A program made the position numbers and the translations under genes. DNA of 36,219 nt from Hydrogenophaga palleronii NBRC 102513 (lineage in GTDB: Bacteria; Pseudomonadota; Gammaproteobacteria; Burkholderiales; Burkholderiaceae_C): the NCBI RefSeq assembly GCF_001571225.1, contig NZ_BCTJ01000036.1, forward strand, positions 1 through 36,219, read 5' to 3'. Positions 1-8,206 of this stretch are shown here, piece after piece. Each line of letters begins with the position of its first letter. Position 1 is the stretch's first letter. Below the pieces are notes generated by a model. The model saw nothing but the letters and a program-made list of their open reading frames with translations, was not told where the DNA came from and ran no database searches.

Positions 1-190
1 GGCGTAGCCGGACCCTTGCTGCCTCTGGTCTGGCGTTGTTTCTTTCGTGGCGGGTCGTGCTCCGGCTGTGTGCAGCACCCTCTGCACCGTTGCGCGGCTT
101 TCCACTCTCTGGCTTACGTTCTTTCATGCGCGGTGGGTCGCGCTTCGACACCGCCTCTCGTCTTCCCTCATCAAGAAGGGCGTATGAGGT

Positions 191-1558
191 TCAGTCCGCC
201 GTGAGGGCAACCAGCAAACTGTCGAACACCTGCAGCAACTGCGCCACGTCCTGCGCGGTGGTAGCGGGTGAGACCAGCATCATGCTGTGAAAGGGTGTGA
301 GCAGCACGCCGCGGTTGAGCATGAAGAGGTGGGTCAGCGCTTCCAGTTCGCCGCGTGCGTGGTCGCGCACATCTTGTGCGTTGCGCGGCGTGTGCGGCAT
401 GAACTGCAGCTCCAAACGCGCGCCCAGGCGCGTCACGGTCCAGGGCATGTGGGTGCGGGTGATGCGTTCGCGCAAACCGTTTTCCAGCCGCTCGGCCAGC
501 GCCAGCATGTGGTTGTAGTTCGGATCGGTGTGCAACTGGCCCAGCGCCACGTGCAGCGCGGCCAGGGTGAGCGCATTGCCCGACAACGTGGTGCCGATGC
601 CGCTGTGGCCTTCGGGCGCGGCCTGTTTGGCGTCGGCCATGCGTTGCGCCACCTCGGCGCTGAAGCCATACACCGCGCAGGGCAGGCCGCCGGCCACGGC
701 CTTGCCGACCACCAGGAAGTCCGGCTCCAGGCCGTGTGTGCGCGCATAACCGCCGAGCGCGGTCGAGATGGTGTGGGTTTCGTCGCAGACGAACAGCGTG
801 CCGTGCTGGCGGCAGAGGGCACGCGCGGCGTCCCAGAAACCCGGTGCGGGTGGCACCAGGCCGAAGTTGGTGAGCGCCGGTTCGGCCAGCAGGCACGCGA
901 CGTCGCCCTGGGCCAGCCCGGCTTCGAGCGCAGGCAGGTCGTTGAAGGGAATCACGCGTGTGAAAGCGGCGTGGTTGTGCACCTGGCCGAGCACCGAGGG
1001 CCGGGGCAGGGTGTGGCCGGTAACCGGGTCCAGATCGACCAGGGTGTCGTCCACCGCACCGTGGTAACAGCCGTCGAACACCAGCAGTTGCGGCCGCCGG
1101 GTGATGGCGCGCGCCCAGCGCAGCACGAAACGGTTGGCGTCGCTGGCGGTGATCGCCAGTTGCCACATGGGCAGGCCGAACACGCGTTCCAGGCTCTCGC
1201 CCACCGCCACCGCATTGCTCGCGGGCAGCATGCAGGTGAGGCCACGCGCGGCCTGGGTGGCGATGGCCTTGGCCAGCGGTGCCGGGCTGTGGCCGAACAT
1301 GGCGCCGGTGTCGCCGAGGCAGAAGTCGGTGTGGTGCAGGCCGTCGGCGCACAGCAGGGTGACACCCTGGGCCTGTTGCACGAACAGCGTGGCCGGGCTG
1401 GGCCAGTCGCGCATCCAGTGCAGCGGCACGCCGAACAGGTAGTGCGCCTGCGCTGCTTGCGCCAGTGCCATGGACTGCGGGTGGGTGGCGATGAAGCGAT
1501 CACGCTCGGCCTGCTGCAACGCGGCGATGCGTTCGGGGGAAGGGTGGGGGGTGCTCAT
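191..1558 (-). CDS. Class III (PLP-dependent) aminotransferase, substrate unknown
   Basis: A 455-residue protein of the fold-type I, class III aminotransferase family, which also includes glutamate-1-semialdehyde aminomutase. Visible landmarks are the HG pair in CYHGAVD (about 164-170), the pyridine-nitrogen aspartate in CDETH (258-262, D259) and the Schiff-base lysine K286 in VVGKAVAGG. The full family length is present. It starts at the ATG complement at 1556-1558 with no obvious Shine-Dalgarno. It is divergent from an MFS exporter gene, and the 129 bp between them carries two inverted repeats, so the two genes may be co-regulated. The nearby polyamine genes make an amine or amino-acid substrate attractive, but nothing in the sequence fixes it. 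Family assignment is confident; substrate is not. Confidence 0.85.
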   Translation of the reverse strand: MSTPHPSPERIAALQQAERDRFIATHPQSMALAQAAQAHYLFGVPLHWMRDWPSPATLFVQQAQGVTLLCADGLHHTDFCLGDTGAMFGHSPAPLAKAIATQAARGLTCMLPASNAVAVGESLERVFGLPMWQLAITASDANRFVLRWARAITRRPQLLVFDGCYHGAVDDTLVDLDPVTGHTLPRPSVLGQVHNHAAFTRVIPFNDLPALEAGLAQGDVACLLAEPALTNFGLVPPAPGFWDAARALCRQHGTLFVCDETHTISTALGGYARTHGLEPDFLVVGKAVAGGLPCAVYGFSAEVAQRMADAKQAAPEGHSGIGTTLSGNALTLAALHVALGQLHTDPNYNHMLALAERLENGLRERITRTHMPWTVTRLGARLELQFMPHTPRNAQDVRDHARGELEALTHLFMLNRGVLLTPFHSMMLVSPATTAQDVAQLLQVFDSLLVALTAD

Positions 1559-1599
1559 GCCAACAGCTTACGGGCCCACGCGGCGTGCCGGGTGCGCGG

Positions 1600-1642
1600 G
1601 CGGCAGTGGACATTTCGCGCCGGTGCGAAGTGGCACTGCCGC
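1600..1642. promoter_or_regulatory. 43 bp nested dyad between divergent genes
   Basis: Outer arms GCGGCAGTG (1600-1608) and CACTGCCGC (1634-1642) are perfect complements. Inside them TTCGC (1614-1618) and GCGAA (1625-1629) pair around nearly the same centre (1621). The dyad lies between the divergent aminotransferase and MFS genes and contains the reverse complement of the decamer CACTTCGCAC (1623-1632), which recurs elsewhere in the window. It could be an operator or an RNA hairpin in the leader of the minus-strand gene. Confidence 0.4.
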
Positions 1643-1648
1643 AGGGAG

Positions 1649-1673
1649 GGTGCAAGCCGGCGGCGCTTGCACC
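1649..1673. promoter_or_regulatory. 9-bp inverted repeat upstream of MFS gene
   Basis: GGTGCAAGC (1649-1657) and GCTTGCACC (1665-1673) form a perfect inverted repeat with a 7 bp spacer. Its right arm ends 14 bp before the MFS start codon at 1688 and abuts CACAAT, a plausible -10 for a very short leader. The geometry suits a repressor operator; no regulator gene is adjacent, so the binding protein is unknown. Confidence 0.4.
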
Positions 1674-1687
1674 ACAATGGCCCGGCC

Positions 1688-2899
1688 ATGCACCCACCCA
1701 CGCCTGCCAGCACCGCCGACACCACGCCGTACCTGCGCCTGGCATTGGCGCTCTCGCTCGGTGCGGCGGTGTCGCTGGGCATCACGCGTTTTGCCTACGG
1801 CCTGCTGCTGCCGCCGATGCGCGAAGACCTGGGCTGGAGCTACACCCTGGCCGGCGCCATGAACACCTTCAACGCGTTGGGTTACCTGATCGGCGCACTC
1901 GCCACGCCCTGGCTGATGCGGCGCTTCTCGCCCACCGGCCTGCTGCTCACCGGTTCCCTGCTGGCCTCGTTGTTCATGGGGCTGAGCGGCTTCTTCACCG
2001 ACGCCGCGCCGCTGTTGCTGCAGCGCCTGCTGGCGGGTGTGGCAAGTGCGCTGGTGTTCGTGGCCGGTGGCCTGCTGGCGGCGCGGCTGGGTGCGCGCCA
2101 GCCCCAGCGCAGCGGCTTCCTGCTCGGCCTGTACTACGGCGGTACCGGCCTGGGCATCGTGCTCTCGGCGCTGCTGGTGCCGCCGCTATTGCAAGCCGCC
2201 GCGCATCGGCCACACGCCTGGGCCTGGGCCTGGTGGGGGCTGGCGCTGGCCTGCCTGCTGGCGACCGCGCTGATGGTCTGGCCGGCGCGTGTGCTGGCGC
2301 GCCAGCCTGCGCCATCGGCCAGCCCGCAGGCCGGTGGCGGCCGCCTGTTCCGCGTGCGCGATTTCATGTTCTCGCTTGCCGGTTACGCCGCCTTCGGTGT
2401 TGGCTACATCGGCTACATGACGTTCGTGATCGCCCTGCTGCGCGACCAGGGCAGCGGGCCGGGCGCGATCACCGCTTTCTACGCGCTGCTGGGTGTGGCG
2501 GTGCTGGCGTCTTCGCGCATCTGGGCCGGCCTGCTGGACCGGCACCGAGACGGCCAGGCGCTGGCGCGGCTCAATGCCTTGCTGGGGGTGGCGGCCATCG
2601 TGCCGGCGCTCACCGGCAGCTGGCCGCTGCTGCTGGCCTCGGGCCTGCTGTTTGGTGGGGTGTTCCTGTCGGTGGTGGCCTCGACCACCGCCCTGGTGCG
2701 GCACAACCTGCCACCGGCGCAGTGGGCGGCGGGCATCAGCGCCTTCACCACCGTGTTCGCGGCCGGGCAGATCGTCGGCCCCACGGTGGTCGGCTTCATC
2801 GCCGACGGCCCGGGTGGCCTGGCACGCGGCCTGGTGTTCTCGGCCGCCGCACTGTGGGTGGGCGCGGCACTGGCCGCAAGACAAAAAGCCCTGGACTGA
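1688..2899 (+). CDS. YbfB/YjiJ-family MFS transporter
   Basis: A 403-residue inner-membrane protein with about 12 hydrophobic segments. The N-terminal signature LGITRFAYGLLLPPMREDLG followed by NTFNALGYLIGAL is typical of the YbfB/YjiJ branch of the major facilitator superfamily. Substrates are mostly unknown; many are presumed exporters. The ATG at 1688 is chosen because the family-like sequence begins just after it; the open frame continues upstream as an antisense shadow of the aminotransferase. The gene ends in a convergent arrangement with a glutathione transferase gene, separated by an intergenic repeat. The divergent aminotransferase suggests that amino-acid-like products might be exported, which is inference only. 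Confidence 0.88.
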   Translation: MHPPTPASTADTTPYLRLALALSLGAAVSLGITRFAYGLLLPPMREDLGWSYTLAGAMNTFNALGYLIGALATPWLMRRFSPTGLLLTGSLLASLFMGLSGFFTDAAPLLLQRLLAGVASALVFVAGGLLAARLGARQPQRSGFLLGLYYGGTGLGIVLSALLVPPLLQAAAHRPHAWAWAWWGLALACLLATALMVWPARVLARQPAPSASPQAGGGRLFRVRDFMFSLAGYAAFGVGYIGYMTFVIALLRDQGSGPGAITAFYALLGVAVLASSRIWAGLLDRHRDGQALARLNALLGVAAIVPALTGSWPLLLASGLLFGGVFLSVVASTTALVRHNLPPAQWAAGISAFTTVFAAGQIVGPTVVGFIADGPGGLARGLVFSAAALWVGAALAARQKALD

Positions 2900-2942
2900 A
2901 GCGGCGCACCCGGTGCGAAGGGAAGCTCTCCAGAGTGCCCGC

Positions 2943-3010
2943 GGAACCGGCTTGGCCGGGCCGCCAGGCACGCCCCCTGGGGGGGTGACGCCGCAGGCGG
3001 CGCAGGGGGG
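2943..3010 (-). repeat. Intergenic palindromic repeat, copy 1
   Basis: Read on the minus strand it runs from the CCCCCC/GCGCCGCC block, through a C-run/G-run hairpin, to a GGCC..GGCC hairpin ending GGTTCC. It lies three bases after the stop of the minus-strand glutathione transferase gene, in the sense orientation for that gene. The sequence beyond it (to 2904) also matches other copies, including CTCTGGA and a CTTCGCACC hairpin. Confidence 0.8.
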
Positions 3011-3012
3011 CT

Positions 3013-3618
3013 TTAGATGAGGCCTTCGGCCTTCATCGCCGCCTGCACCGCCGGGCGCGCACCGATGCGGGCGCGGTAGGCGTTGAGGTTGTGCAGGCCG
3101 GCGATGTCCACGCCCACGCGCGGCGCCCAGTTGGTGACGGTGAACAGGTAACCGTCGGCGACGCTGAATGCGTCCCCCATCAGGTACTGCTTGCCGGCGA
3201 GTTCACCGTCGACCCACTTCAGGCGGTTGGCGAGTTTTTCCTTGGTGCTGGTTTTCACCTCGTCCGGCGTGGCCGGGTTGAACAGCGGCGAGAAGCCCTT
3301 GTGCACCTCGGTGCCGATGAAGTTCAGCCAGCTCTGCAGTTGGTAGCGCGCCAGCGTGCCGTTGGCCGGTGCCAGCTTTTTCTCGGGCGCCTGGTCGGCG
3401 ATGTACTGCACGATGGCCGGGCCTTCGCGCAGGCGTTCGCCGCCGTCGAGTTCGAGCATCGGCACATAGCCCAGCGGGTTGATGGTGTAGTAGTCGGTGC
3501 CGTCGGGCAGCTGGTGGGTCTTGGTGGGCGCAGGAATGGCCTCGTGTGCCAGACCGGCTTCGTGCAGCGCGATGTGGGCCGACAGCGAGCAGGCACCGGG
3601 GGAGTAGTAGAGCTTCAT
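3013..3618 (-). CDS. gstA: Glutathione S-transferase, GstA type (beta class)
   Basis: A 201-residue cytosolic protein, the usual length. The start MKLYYSPGACSLSAHIALHE is the bacterial beta-class N-terminal thioredoxin-fold domain with the catalytic-site cysteine C10 in PGACS. The cis-proline region GYVPML and the glutathione-contacting block EGPAIVQYIAD follow. The all-helical C-terminal domain contains the conserved FSVADGYLFTV (N-capping box). The ATG at 3618 is chosen because the fold starts there; a longer open frame exists upstream. It would conjugate or reduce electrophiles with glutathione. It is divergent from agmatinase, with no evident functional link. Confidence 0.9.
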   Translation of the reverse strand: MKLYYSPGACSLSAHIALHEAGLAHEAIPAPTKTHQLPDGTDYYTINPLGYVPMLELDGGERLREGPAIVQYIADQAPEKKLAPANGTLARYQLQSWLNFIGTEVHKGFSPLFNPATPDEVKTSTKEKLANRLKWVDGELAGKQYLMGDAFSVADGYLFTVTNWAPRVGVDIAGLHNLNAYRARIGARPAVQAAMKAEGLI

Positions 3619-3823
3619 GTCTGGTCTTTCTTGTGTGCAGAGAGGAGGGGGAAAGCGCCATGCCACCGGAGCGGGCAGGGTGCACCGATGCTACTGCCGC
3701 GGCGTGGCAGCCGTGTGGCCGTGCAGCCGGGGTGGACGCCGGCCCCACCCGTCAATTGGACTCACACGGCGTGGCGCCCGGCGGTATCTTCGGGCACGTT
3801 TTGCTTTTGACTAGGACGCTTCC

Positions 3824-4756
3824 ATGGCCATGGGTCAGTTCGCCTTCGCCAACAACACCAACCGCTTCCTCGCCTGCGCGCCGCTGGCCGGGCAGCCCTT
3901 CGCCGTCGCCGGCGTGCCCTACGACGGCGTGGTGACCAACCGGCCGGGCGCACGCTTCGGCCCGCAGGCGATCCGCTCCGCCAGCCTGATGCTGTGCGAC
4001 GGCATCCACCCGGTGTTTGACGTGTCTCCGCTGGAGCACCTGGGCGACGCGCTCGACATGCGCCTGCCCAATGCCTCGCCGCTGCCCGAGGTGCGCCGCC
4101 ACATCGAGGCGCAGGCCACGGCGCTGATGGCGAAGCACCACTGCGTGTTCCTCGGTGGCGACCATTCGGTGACGCTCTCGTTGCTGCGCGCCGCCAAGGC
4201 TCGCCACGGCGGCGAGCCGCTGGCGCTGCTGCATTTCGACGCCCATTGCGACACCTGGAGCGACCACTTCGGTGAGCCCTCGGGCCACGGCACCTGGACC
4301 TACGAAGCGCTGCAGGAAGGGCTGGTGAGCCCGGCGCACACGGTGCAGGTCGGCATCCGTTCCAGCGGTGAGCGCGCCGCGCGCGAATACGTGGCCGACC
4401 AGGGCGGCCAGATATTCACCGCACGCGCACTGCGGGGCCTGGACGGTGCCGGTCTGCAGGGCGCCATCGATGCCATCCGCGCACGCTTCGGCCAGCGCCC
4501 GGCCTACCTCACGCTCGACATCGATTGCCTCGACCCGGCCTTTGCGCCCGGCACCGGCACGCCCGAACCGGGTGGCATGACGAGCTCGCAGGTGCTGACC
4601 CTGCTCGAAGGCCTGGCCGACCTGAACTGGATCGGCATGGACTGCGTGGAAGTGGCCCCGGTCTACGACCACGCCGAACTCACCAGCAACGCCGCCGCCA
4701 CCTTCGTCTGGACCTACCTCAGCGGCCAGGTGGCCAAGCGGCTGCGGGGGGCCTGA
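3824..4756 (+). CDS. speB: Agmatinase / ureohydrolase
   Basis: A 310-residue member of the arginase/agmatinase superfamily. The binuclear Mn2+ ligands are all visible: GGDHSVT (H114), HFDAHCDTW (D139, H141, D143) and the DIDCLDPAF block (D232, D234), followed by the signature PGTGTPEPGG. The expected reaction is agmatine + water to putrescine + urea in the cytosol, feeding the Puu genes downstream. A guanidinobutyrase or related specificity is possible, since subfamilies cannot be separated by eye. The ATG at 3824 lies 8 bases after a weak AGGA; an in-frame ATG two codons later is an alternative. The oxidase gene follows after 2 bases, so the two form an operon. Confidence 0.85.
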   Translation: MAMGQFAFANNTNRFLACAPLAGQPFAVAGVPYDGVVTNRPGARFGPQAIRSASLMLCDGIHPVFDVSPLEHLGDALDMRLPNASPLPEVRRHIEAQATALMAKHHCVFLGGDHSVTLSLLRAAKARHGGEPLALLHFDAHCDTWSDHFGEPSGHGTWTYEALQEGLVSPAHTVQVGIRSSGERAAREYVADQGGQIFTARALRGLDGAGLQGAIDAIRARFGQRPAYLTLDIDCLDPAFAPGTGTPEPGGMTSSQVLTLLEGLADLNWIGMDCVEVAPVYDHAELTSNAAATFVWTYLSGQVAKRLRGA

Positions 4757-4758
4757 TC

Positions 4759-6069
4759 ATGCTCAAGCCTTCCCTGATCGGTTCCGACACCCAGCTCAAC
4801 CAGCAAAGTTATTACGAGGCCAGCGTGCAGCGGCCGGCGGCCTTGCCCGCGCTGCAGGAAAGCCTGGTGGCCGACGCGGTGGTGGTCGGCGGCGGTTTCT
4901 CGGGCCTGAGCGCCGCACTCGAAATGGCGCAGCGTGGCCTCTCCGTGGTGCTGCTGGAGGCCGAGCGCATCGGCAGCGGTGCCAGCGGGCGCAACGGCGG
5001 CCAGGCCATCGTGGGTTATGCGAGCGGGCAGGGCCCGTTCGAACAACAACTCGGCAGCGCCGACGCGCAACGCGTCTGGGACATGTCGCTGGAGGCGATC
5101 GACCTGATCGACGCGCGCATCGCCGCCCACGGCATCGATTGCGACCGGGTTGACGGATATGTCTACGTGGCCGACTCGGCGCGCAAGGCGGCGCAACTGC
5201 GCGAAGAAATGGACGGCCTGCAGCGCCGCGGCATCGAGGTCGACTGGGCCGATGGCGCCGATCTGCCGCGCCTGATCAACAGCCCGCGTTACGTGGCGGC
5301 CGCGCGCGAAATGCGCTCGGGCCACCTGCATCCGCTGAAGTACGCGCTGGGCCTGGCGCGCGCCGCGCAGGCCGCGGGCGTGCGCATCTTCGAACACTCG
5401 CCGGTGACCGCGCTGCAGCGTGGCAGCACGCTGGTGGCGAGCACCGCGCAAGGCCAGGTGACGGCGCGCTTCGGCGTGCTGGCCGGCAACTGCATGCTGG
5501 CCGAACACGGCCCGCAGGTGGCGCCCGAAATCGCGCCGCGCATCATGCCGGTGGGCACCTACATCGTCGGCACGGCGCCGCTCGACCCCGAGCTCTGCGC
5601 GCGCCTGATCCCGCGCAACGCGGCGGTGTGCGACAACAACTTCGTGCTCGATTACTTCCGCTTCAGCGCCGACCACCGCATGTTGTTCGGCGGCCGCGTC
5701 AGCTACACCACGCGCACGCCCGGCGATCTGAAGGCGCTGATGCGGCAGCGCATGGGCGAGGTGTTCCGCGCCCTGCGCACGGTGCCGATCGAGTTCGTGT
5801 GGGGTGGCTTCGTCGACATCAGCATGAACCGCGCACCCGACTTCGGCCGCCTGGGCGACAACCTGTATTACCTGCAGGGCTTCAGCGGCCACGGCGTGGC
5901 ACTCACCGGCCTGGCCGGCCAGCTGGTGGCCGAGGCGGTGGCCGGGCAGGCCGGCCGTTTCGACGTGTATGCCCGCCTGAAACACCGGCGTTTTCCGGGC
6001 GGCCCGCTGCTGCGCACACCCAGCCTGGCGCTGGGCATGTTGTGGCACCGCTTGCGCGACGTGCTCTGA
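4759..6069 (+). CDS. puuB: FAD-dependent gamma-glutamylputrescine oxidase-like (PuuB/OrdL family)
   Basis: A 436-residue DAO/DadA-superfamily flavoprotein. It has a Rossmann FAD-binding motif VVGGGFSGLSAA (about 42-53), an acidic residue after the second strand (LLEAER), the SGRNGGQ block (76-82) typical of PuuB/OrdL and a C-terminal FSGHGVALTGLAG FAD-closing motif. In Escherichia coli PuuB oxidises gamma-glutamylputrescine to gamma-glutamyl-gamma-aminobutyraldehyde, giving NH3 and H2O2. The ATG at 4759 follows the agmatinase stop by 2 bases, indicating translational coupling. Presence of puuA, puuC-like and puuD nearby supports this function. A general amino-acid or polyamine oxidase of the same family is the alternative. 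Confidence 0.85.
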   Translation: MLKPSLIGSDTQLNQQSYYEASVQRPAALPALQESLVADAVVVGGGFSGLSAALEMAQRGLSVVLLEAERIGSGASGRNGGQAIVGYASGQGPFEQQLGSADAQRVWDMSLEAIDLIDARIAAHGIDCDRVDGYVYVADSARKAAQLREEMDGLQRRGIEVDWADGADLPRLINSPRYVAAAREMRSGHLHPLKYALGLARAAQAAGVRIFEHSPVTALQRGSTLVASTAQGQVTARFGVLAGNCMLAEHGPQVAPEIAPRIMPVGTYIVGTAPLDPELCARLIPRNAAVCDNNFVLDYFRFSADHRMLFGGRVSYTTRTPGDLKALMRQRMGEVFRALRTVPIEFVWGGFVDISMNRAPDFGRLGDNLYYLQGFSGHGVALTGLAGQLVAEAVAGQAGRFDVYARLKHRRFPGGPLLRTPSLALGMLWHRLRDVL

Positions 6070-6070
6070 G

Positions 6071-6571
6071 CTAGCTTGCCGCCAGCGCCTGGTCCCAGGC
6101 CACCAGATGTCCGGGCTTGTCGGCCGGGCAGTCGCCCAGCAATTCGTGTGGTGGCACGGTGCGCCGGCCTTGCTTGAACTTCATCTTCACCAGCACCTCG
6201 GCATGCAAGGTGCCCTGCACGCACAACTGGTGCGAGAAGTAAGCGCAGCGCTCGTCGGCGAACACGATGCGGGTGTTGACCTGCACGCGCTGGAACAGGC
6301 GGATCGGTTGCACGAAACGCACCAGTTGCGCGGCGTTGACGAAGCCGATGCCGGCTCGCACCAGCGGCACGGCCCGGCGCGTGCGCAGCATGAAATCGAG
6401 TTGGGCGGCTTCGGCCAGCTGCAGGTAGCGGTCGCTCTTGAGCACGCGCAGGCCGACGTCGAACGGTGTGATGCGAAAGTGCGTGCTCAGGCACGACTGC
6501 GGCGTCAAGCCCGTCTTGTCGGCCTGGGTTGCCTGCAGCAGCGTGATCAGGTTGCGGCTCAGTCCCATCAT
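6071..6571 (-). CDS. Thioesterase-fold (4HBT-like) protein
   Basis: A 166-residue protein that looks like the hotdog-fold acyl-CoA thioesterase group (THEM6/4HBT-like). Features include an early RITPFDVGL segment (the D..N/D turn at the start of the fold), a long central helix, and strands LFQRVQVNTRIVFADERCAYFSH. Its start is one of two adjacent ATG complements (6571 or 6568), 4 bases after the stop of the MocR regulator, so the two are co-transcribed. The gene ends tail-to-tail with puuB, with 1 base between the stop codons. It has no obvious step in polyamine catabolism. The substrate is unknown and family assignment is by fold-level resemblance only. Confidence 0.7.
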   Translation of the reverse strand: MMGLSRNLITLLQATQADKTGLTPQSCLSTHFRITPFDVGLRVLKSDRYLQLAEAAQLDFMLRTRRAVPLVRAGIGFVNAAQLVRFVQPIRLFQRVQVNTRIVFADERCAYFSHQLCVQGTLHAEVLVKMKFKQGRRTVPPHELLGDCPADKPGHLVAWDQALAAS

Positions 6572-6575
6572 GGAC

Positions 6576-8072
6576 TCAGCTCCCCAGGGTTTGCCGCACC
6601 GCGTTGGCCAGCAACGGCCCGCAGCGCGCAATCTCGGCCAGCGGCGCGTAGCCGTAACCGATGACCAGGCCGCGCAGGTCGCTGCGCGCCAGGCAATAGG
6701 CCGAGAGCGGGCGCACGGTGAGGCCTTGCTGGGCGATGCGTTGTGCCAGCGCGCGGTCGTCCACCGAGGAGGGCAGGCGCAGGCACAGGTGCAGGCCCTG
6801 TTCGGCGCCGCTGATGCTGGGACCGTCGGGGTGCTGGTCGCGCAGCACCGGCTTGAGCGCTTCGAGCAGGCACTGGCGGCGCTCGCCGTAGTTCTGCCGC
6901 GCGCGCCGCAAGGCGCTGGTGAAGTGGCCCATCTCGATGAACTCGGCCAGCGCGGCCTGCACCGGCATCTGGCCCGGGCGGTTGAGGTCGTAGTGGGCCT
7001 GCTTGAAGGCCGCCACCAGCGGCTTGGGCACCACCAGGTAACCGATCTTCAGGCCCGGGTAGAGCACCTTGGAGAAGGTGCCCATGTAGAAAACGCGGCC
7101 GTCGGTGTCCAGGCCTTCTAGGCTGGAGATCGGCGGGCCGCTGAAGCGGTACTCGCTGTCGTAGTCGTCCTCCAGCACCCAGGCGCCGTGCACGCGTGCG
7201 GTGGCCAGCAGCTGGTGGCGGCGTGGCAGCGACATCACCGCGCCGGTGGGGTACTGGTGCGAGGGCGTGACGTAGATCAGGCGCGGCGGCTGCGCGCTGT
7301 CGGCGGTGCTCGGCTGGATCCCTTGTTCGTCCACCGGCACCGGGTGCAGCTTGAGGCCGGTGGCCATGAAGGCCTTGACCGCGCCCCAGTACGCCGGGTC
7401 TTCCACCCACACGGTGTCGCCGTGGTCGGCCAGCAGGCGCGCGCAGAGTTCGATGGATTGCTGGGTGCCGCTGGTGATGACCACCTGGTCGGCGTCCAGG
7501 TGCACGCTGCGGAAGACCCGCAGGTAGTCGGCCACCGCGCGGCGCAGCGGGGCGTAACCGCCGGAGTCGTTGTAGTCCAGCATGTCCGGGTAGGTCATGC
7601 GCCAGTGTTTGTTCTGCAGCCGTTGCCAGAGCGTGAGCGGGAAGGCGCTGAAGTCGGCAATGCCCGGGGTGAAGGGTTGCACCTCCAGTTCGGTGGCGCA
7701 GAAGCGGGTGGCCAGCGCCTGGCCACGCACCGACAGGCGCCCGGCCGGCACGCCGCTGGCCGGCGGGTTGCTGCCCTGGCGCGCGGGGCGGCCGGGCGTG
7801 GCGCGTGGCACGTTGTCGTTGACGTAGGTGCCGCTGCCGACCCGGCTGGCGAGATAGCCCTCGACACTGAGCTGGTTGATCGCCGCCACCACCGTGTTGC
7901 GCGAGAGCTTGAGGTCTTGCGCCAGATCGCGGCTGGAAGGCAGGCGTTCACCGGCACCGAGCTTGCCGTCCAGCATGGCGCGGCGCAGCGCCTCGTACAG
8001 CTGGCGGTGCAAAGGCAGGGCGTCCTGGGCGCCCAGGCGGCTCATTTCGGCGAGAAGGAATTCAGACAGCAT
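6576..8072 (-). CDS. MocR/GabR-type PLP-binding transcriptional regulator
   Basis: A 498-residue two-domain protein. The N-terminal GntR-type winged helix (about 19-85) is shown by LPLHRQLYEALRRAML, ERLPSSRDLAQDL, LSRNTVVAAINQL and VGSGTYV. An aminotransferase class I-like domain (about 130-495) includes HQYPTG (272-277), the MocR hallmark EDDYDSEYRF (301-310) and the PLP lysine K335 in GTFSKVLYPGLKIGY. Such regulators sense PLP with amines or amino acids; GabR activates GABA catabolism. It is divergent from puuD in a region with three CCAWWTGG octamers and a repeat copy in its own leader, so it is the prime candidate regulator of the polyamine/GABA genes. Direction (repressor or activator) cannot be read. 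The start at 8072 is where family homology begins. Confidence 0.9.
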   Translation of the reverse strand: MLSEFLLAEMSRLGAQDALPLHRQLYEALRRAMLDGKLGAGERLPSSRDLAQDLKLSRNTVVAAINQLSVEGYLASRVGSGTYVNDNVPRATPGRPARQGSNPPASGVPAGRLSVRGQALATRFCATELEVQPFTPGIADFSAFPLTLWQRLQNKHWRMTYPDMLDYNDSGGYAPLRRAVADYLRVFRSVHLDADQVVITSGTQQSIELCARLLADHGDTVWVEDPAYWGAVKAFMATGLKLHPVPVDEQGIQPSTADSAQPPRLIYVTPSHQYPTGAVMSLPRRHQLLATARVHGAWVLEDDYDSEYRFSGPPISSLEGLDTDGRVFYMGTFSKVLYPGLKIGYLVVPKPLVAAFKQAHYDLNRPGQMPVQAALAEFIEMGHFTSALRRARQNYGERRQCLLEALKPVLRDQHPDGPSISGAEQGLHLCLRLPSSVDDRALAQRIAQQGLTVRPLSAYCLARSDLRGLVIGYGYAPLAEIARCGPLLANAVRQTLGS

Positions 8073-8102
8073 GGGCAGCGTTCCAAAAGCGAAGCGTTTC
8101 CG

Positions 8103-8112
8103 GCGCGAAGTG
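8103..8112 (-). promoter_or_regulatory. CACTTCGCGC decamer upstream of mocR
   Basis: Reverse complement of GCGCGAAGTG. Exactly 30 bases separate it from the mocR start codon at 8072, the same spacing as the sites before the aldehyde dehydrogenase and gabT genes. Function unknown; a leader element or operator is possible. Confidence 0.35.
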
Positions 8113-8131
8113 CCCCATCCAGACGCACCGT

Positions 8132-8203
8132 GGAACCGGCTTCGCCGGGCCACAGGTGCGGTCCCCCCATCGGGGGGAAGCCGCGTGAGCGGCGCAGGGG
8201 GGG
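8132..8203 (-). repeat. Intergenic palindromic repeat, copy 2
   Basis: Minus-strand reading gives CCCCCCC-TGCGCCGC, a C6/G6 hairpin, then GGCCCGGC-GAA-GCCGG-TTCC. Unlike the other copies it lies upstream of a gene, in the leader of the mocR regulator, but it is still in the sense orientation relative to that gene. Confidence 0.85.
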
Positions 8204-8206
8204 CTT

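Noticed and set aside
16..290. Short plus-strand frames at the left edge
   Set aside because: Cys/Arg/Ser-rich translations without a ribosome site; part overlaps the 3' end of the aminotransferase gene.
287..1687. Plus-strand extension in front of the MFS gene
   Set aside because: Antisense to the well-supported aminotransferase; the transporter signature begins right after the ATG at 1688.
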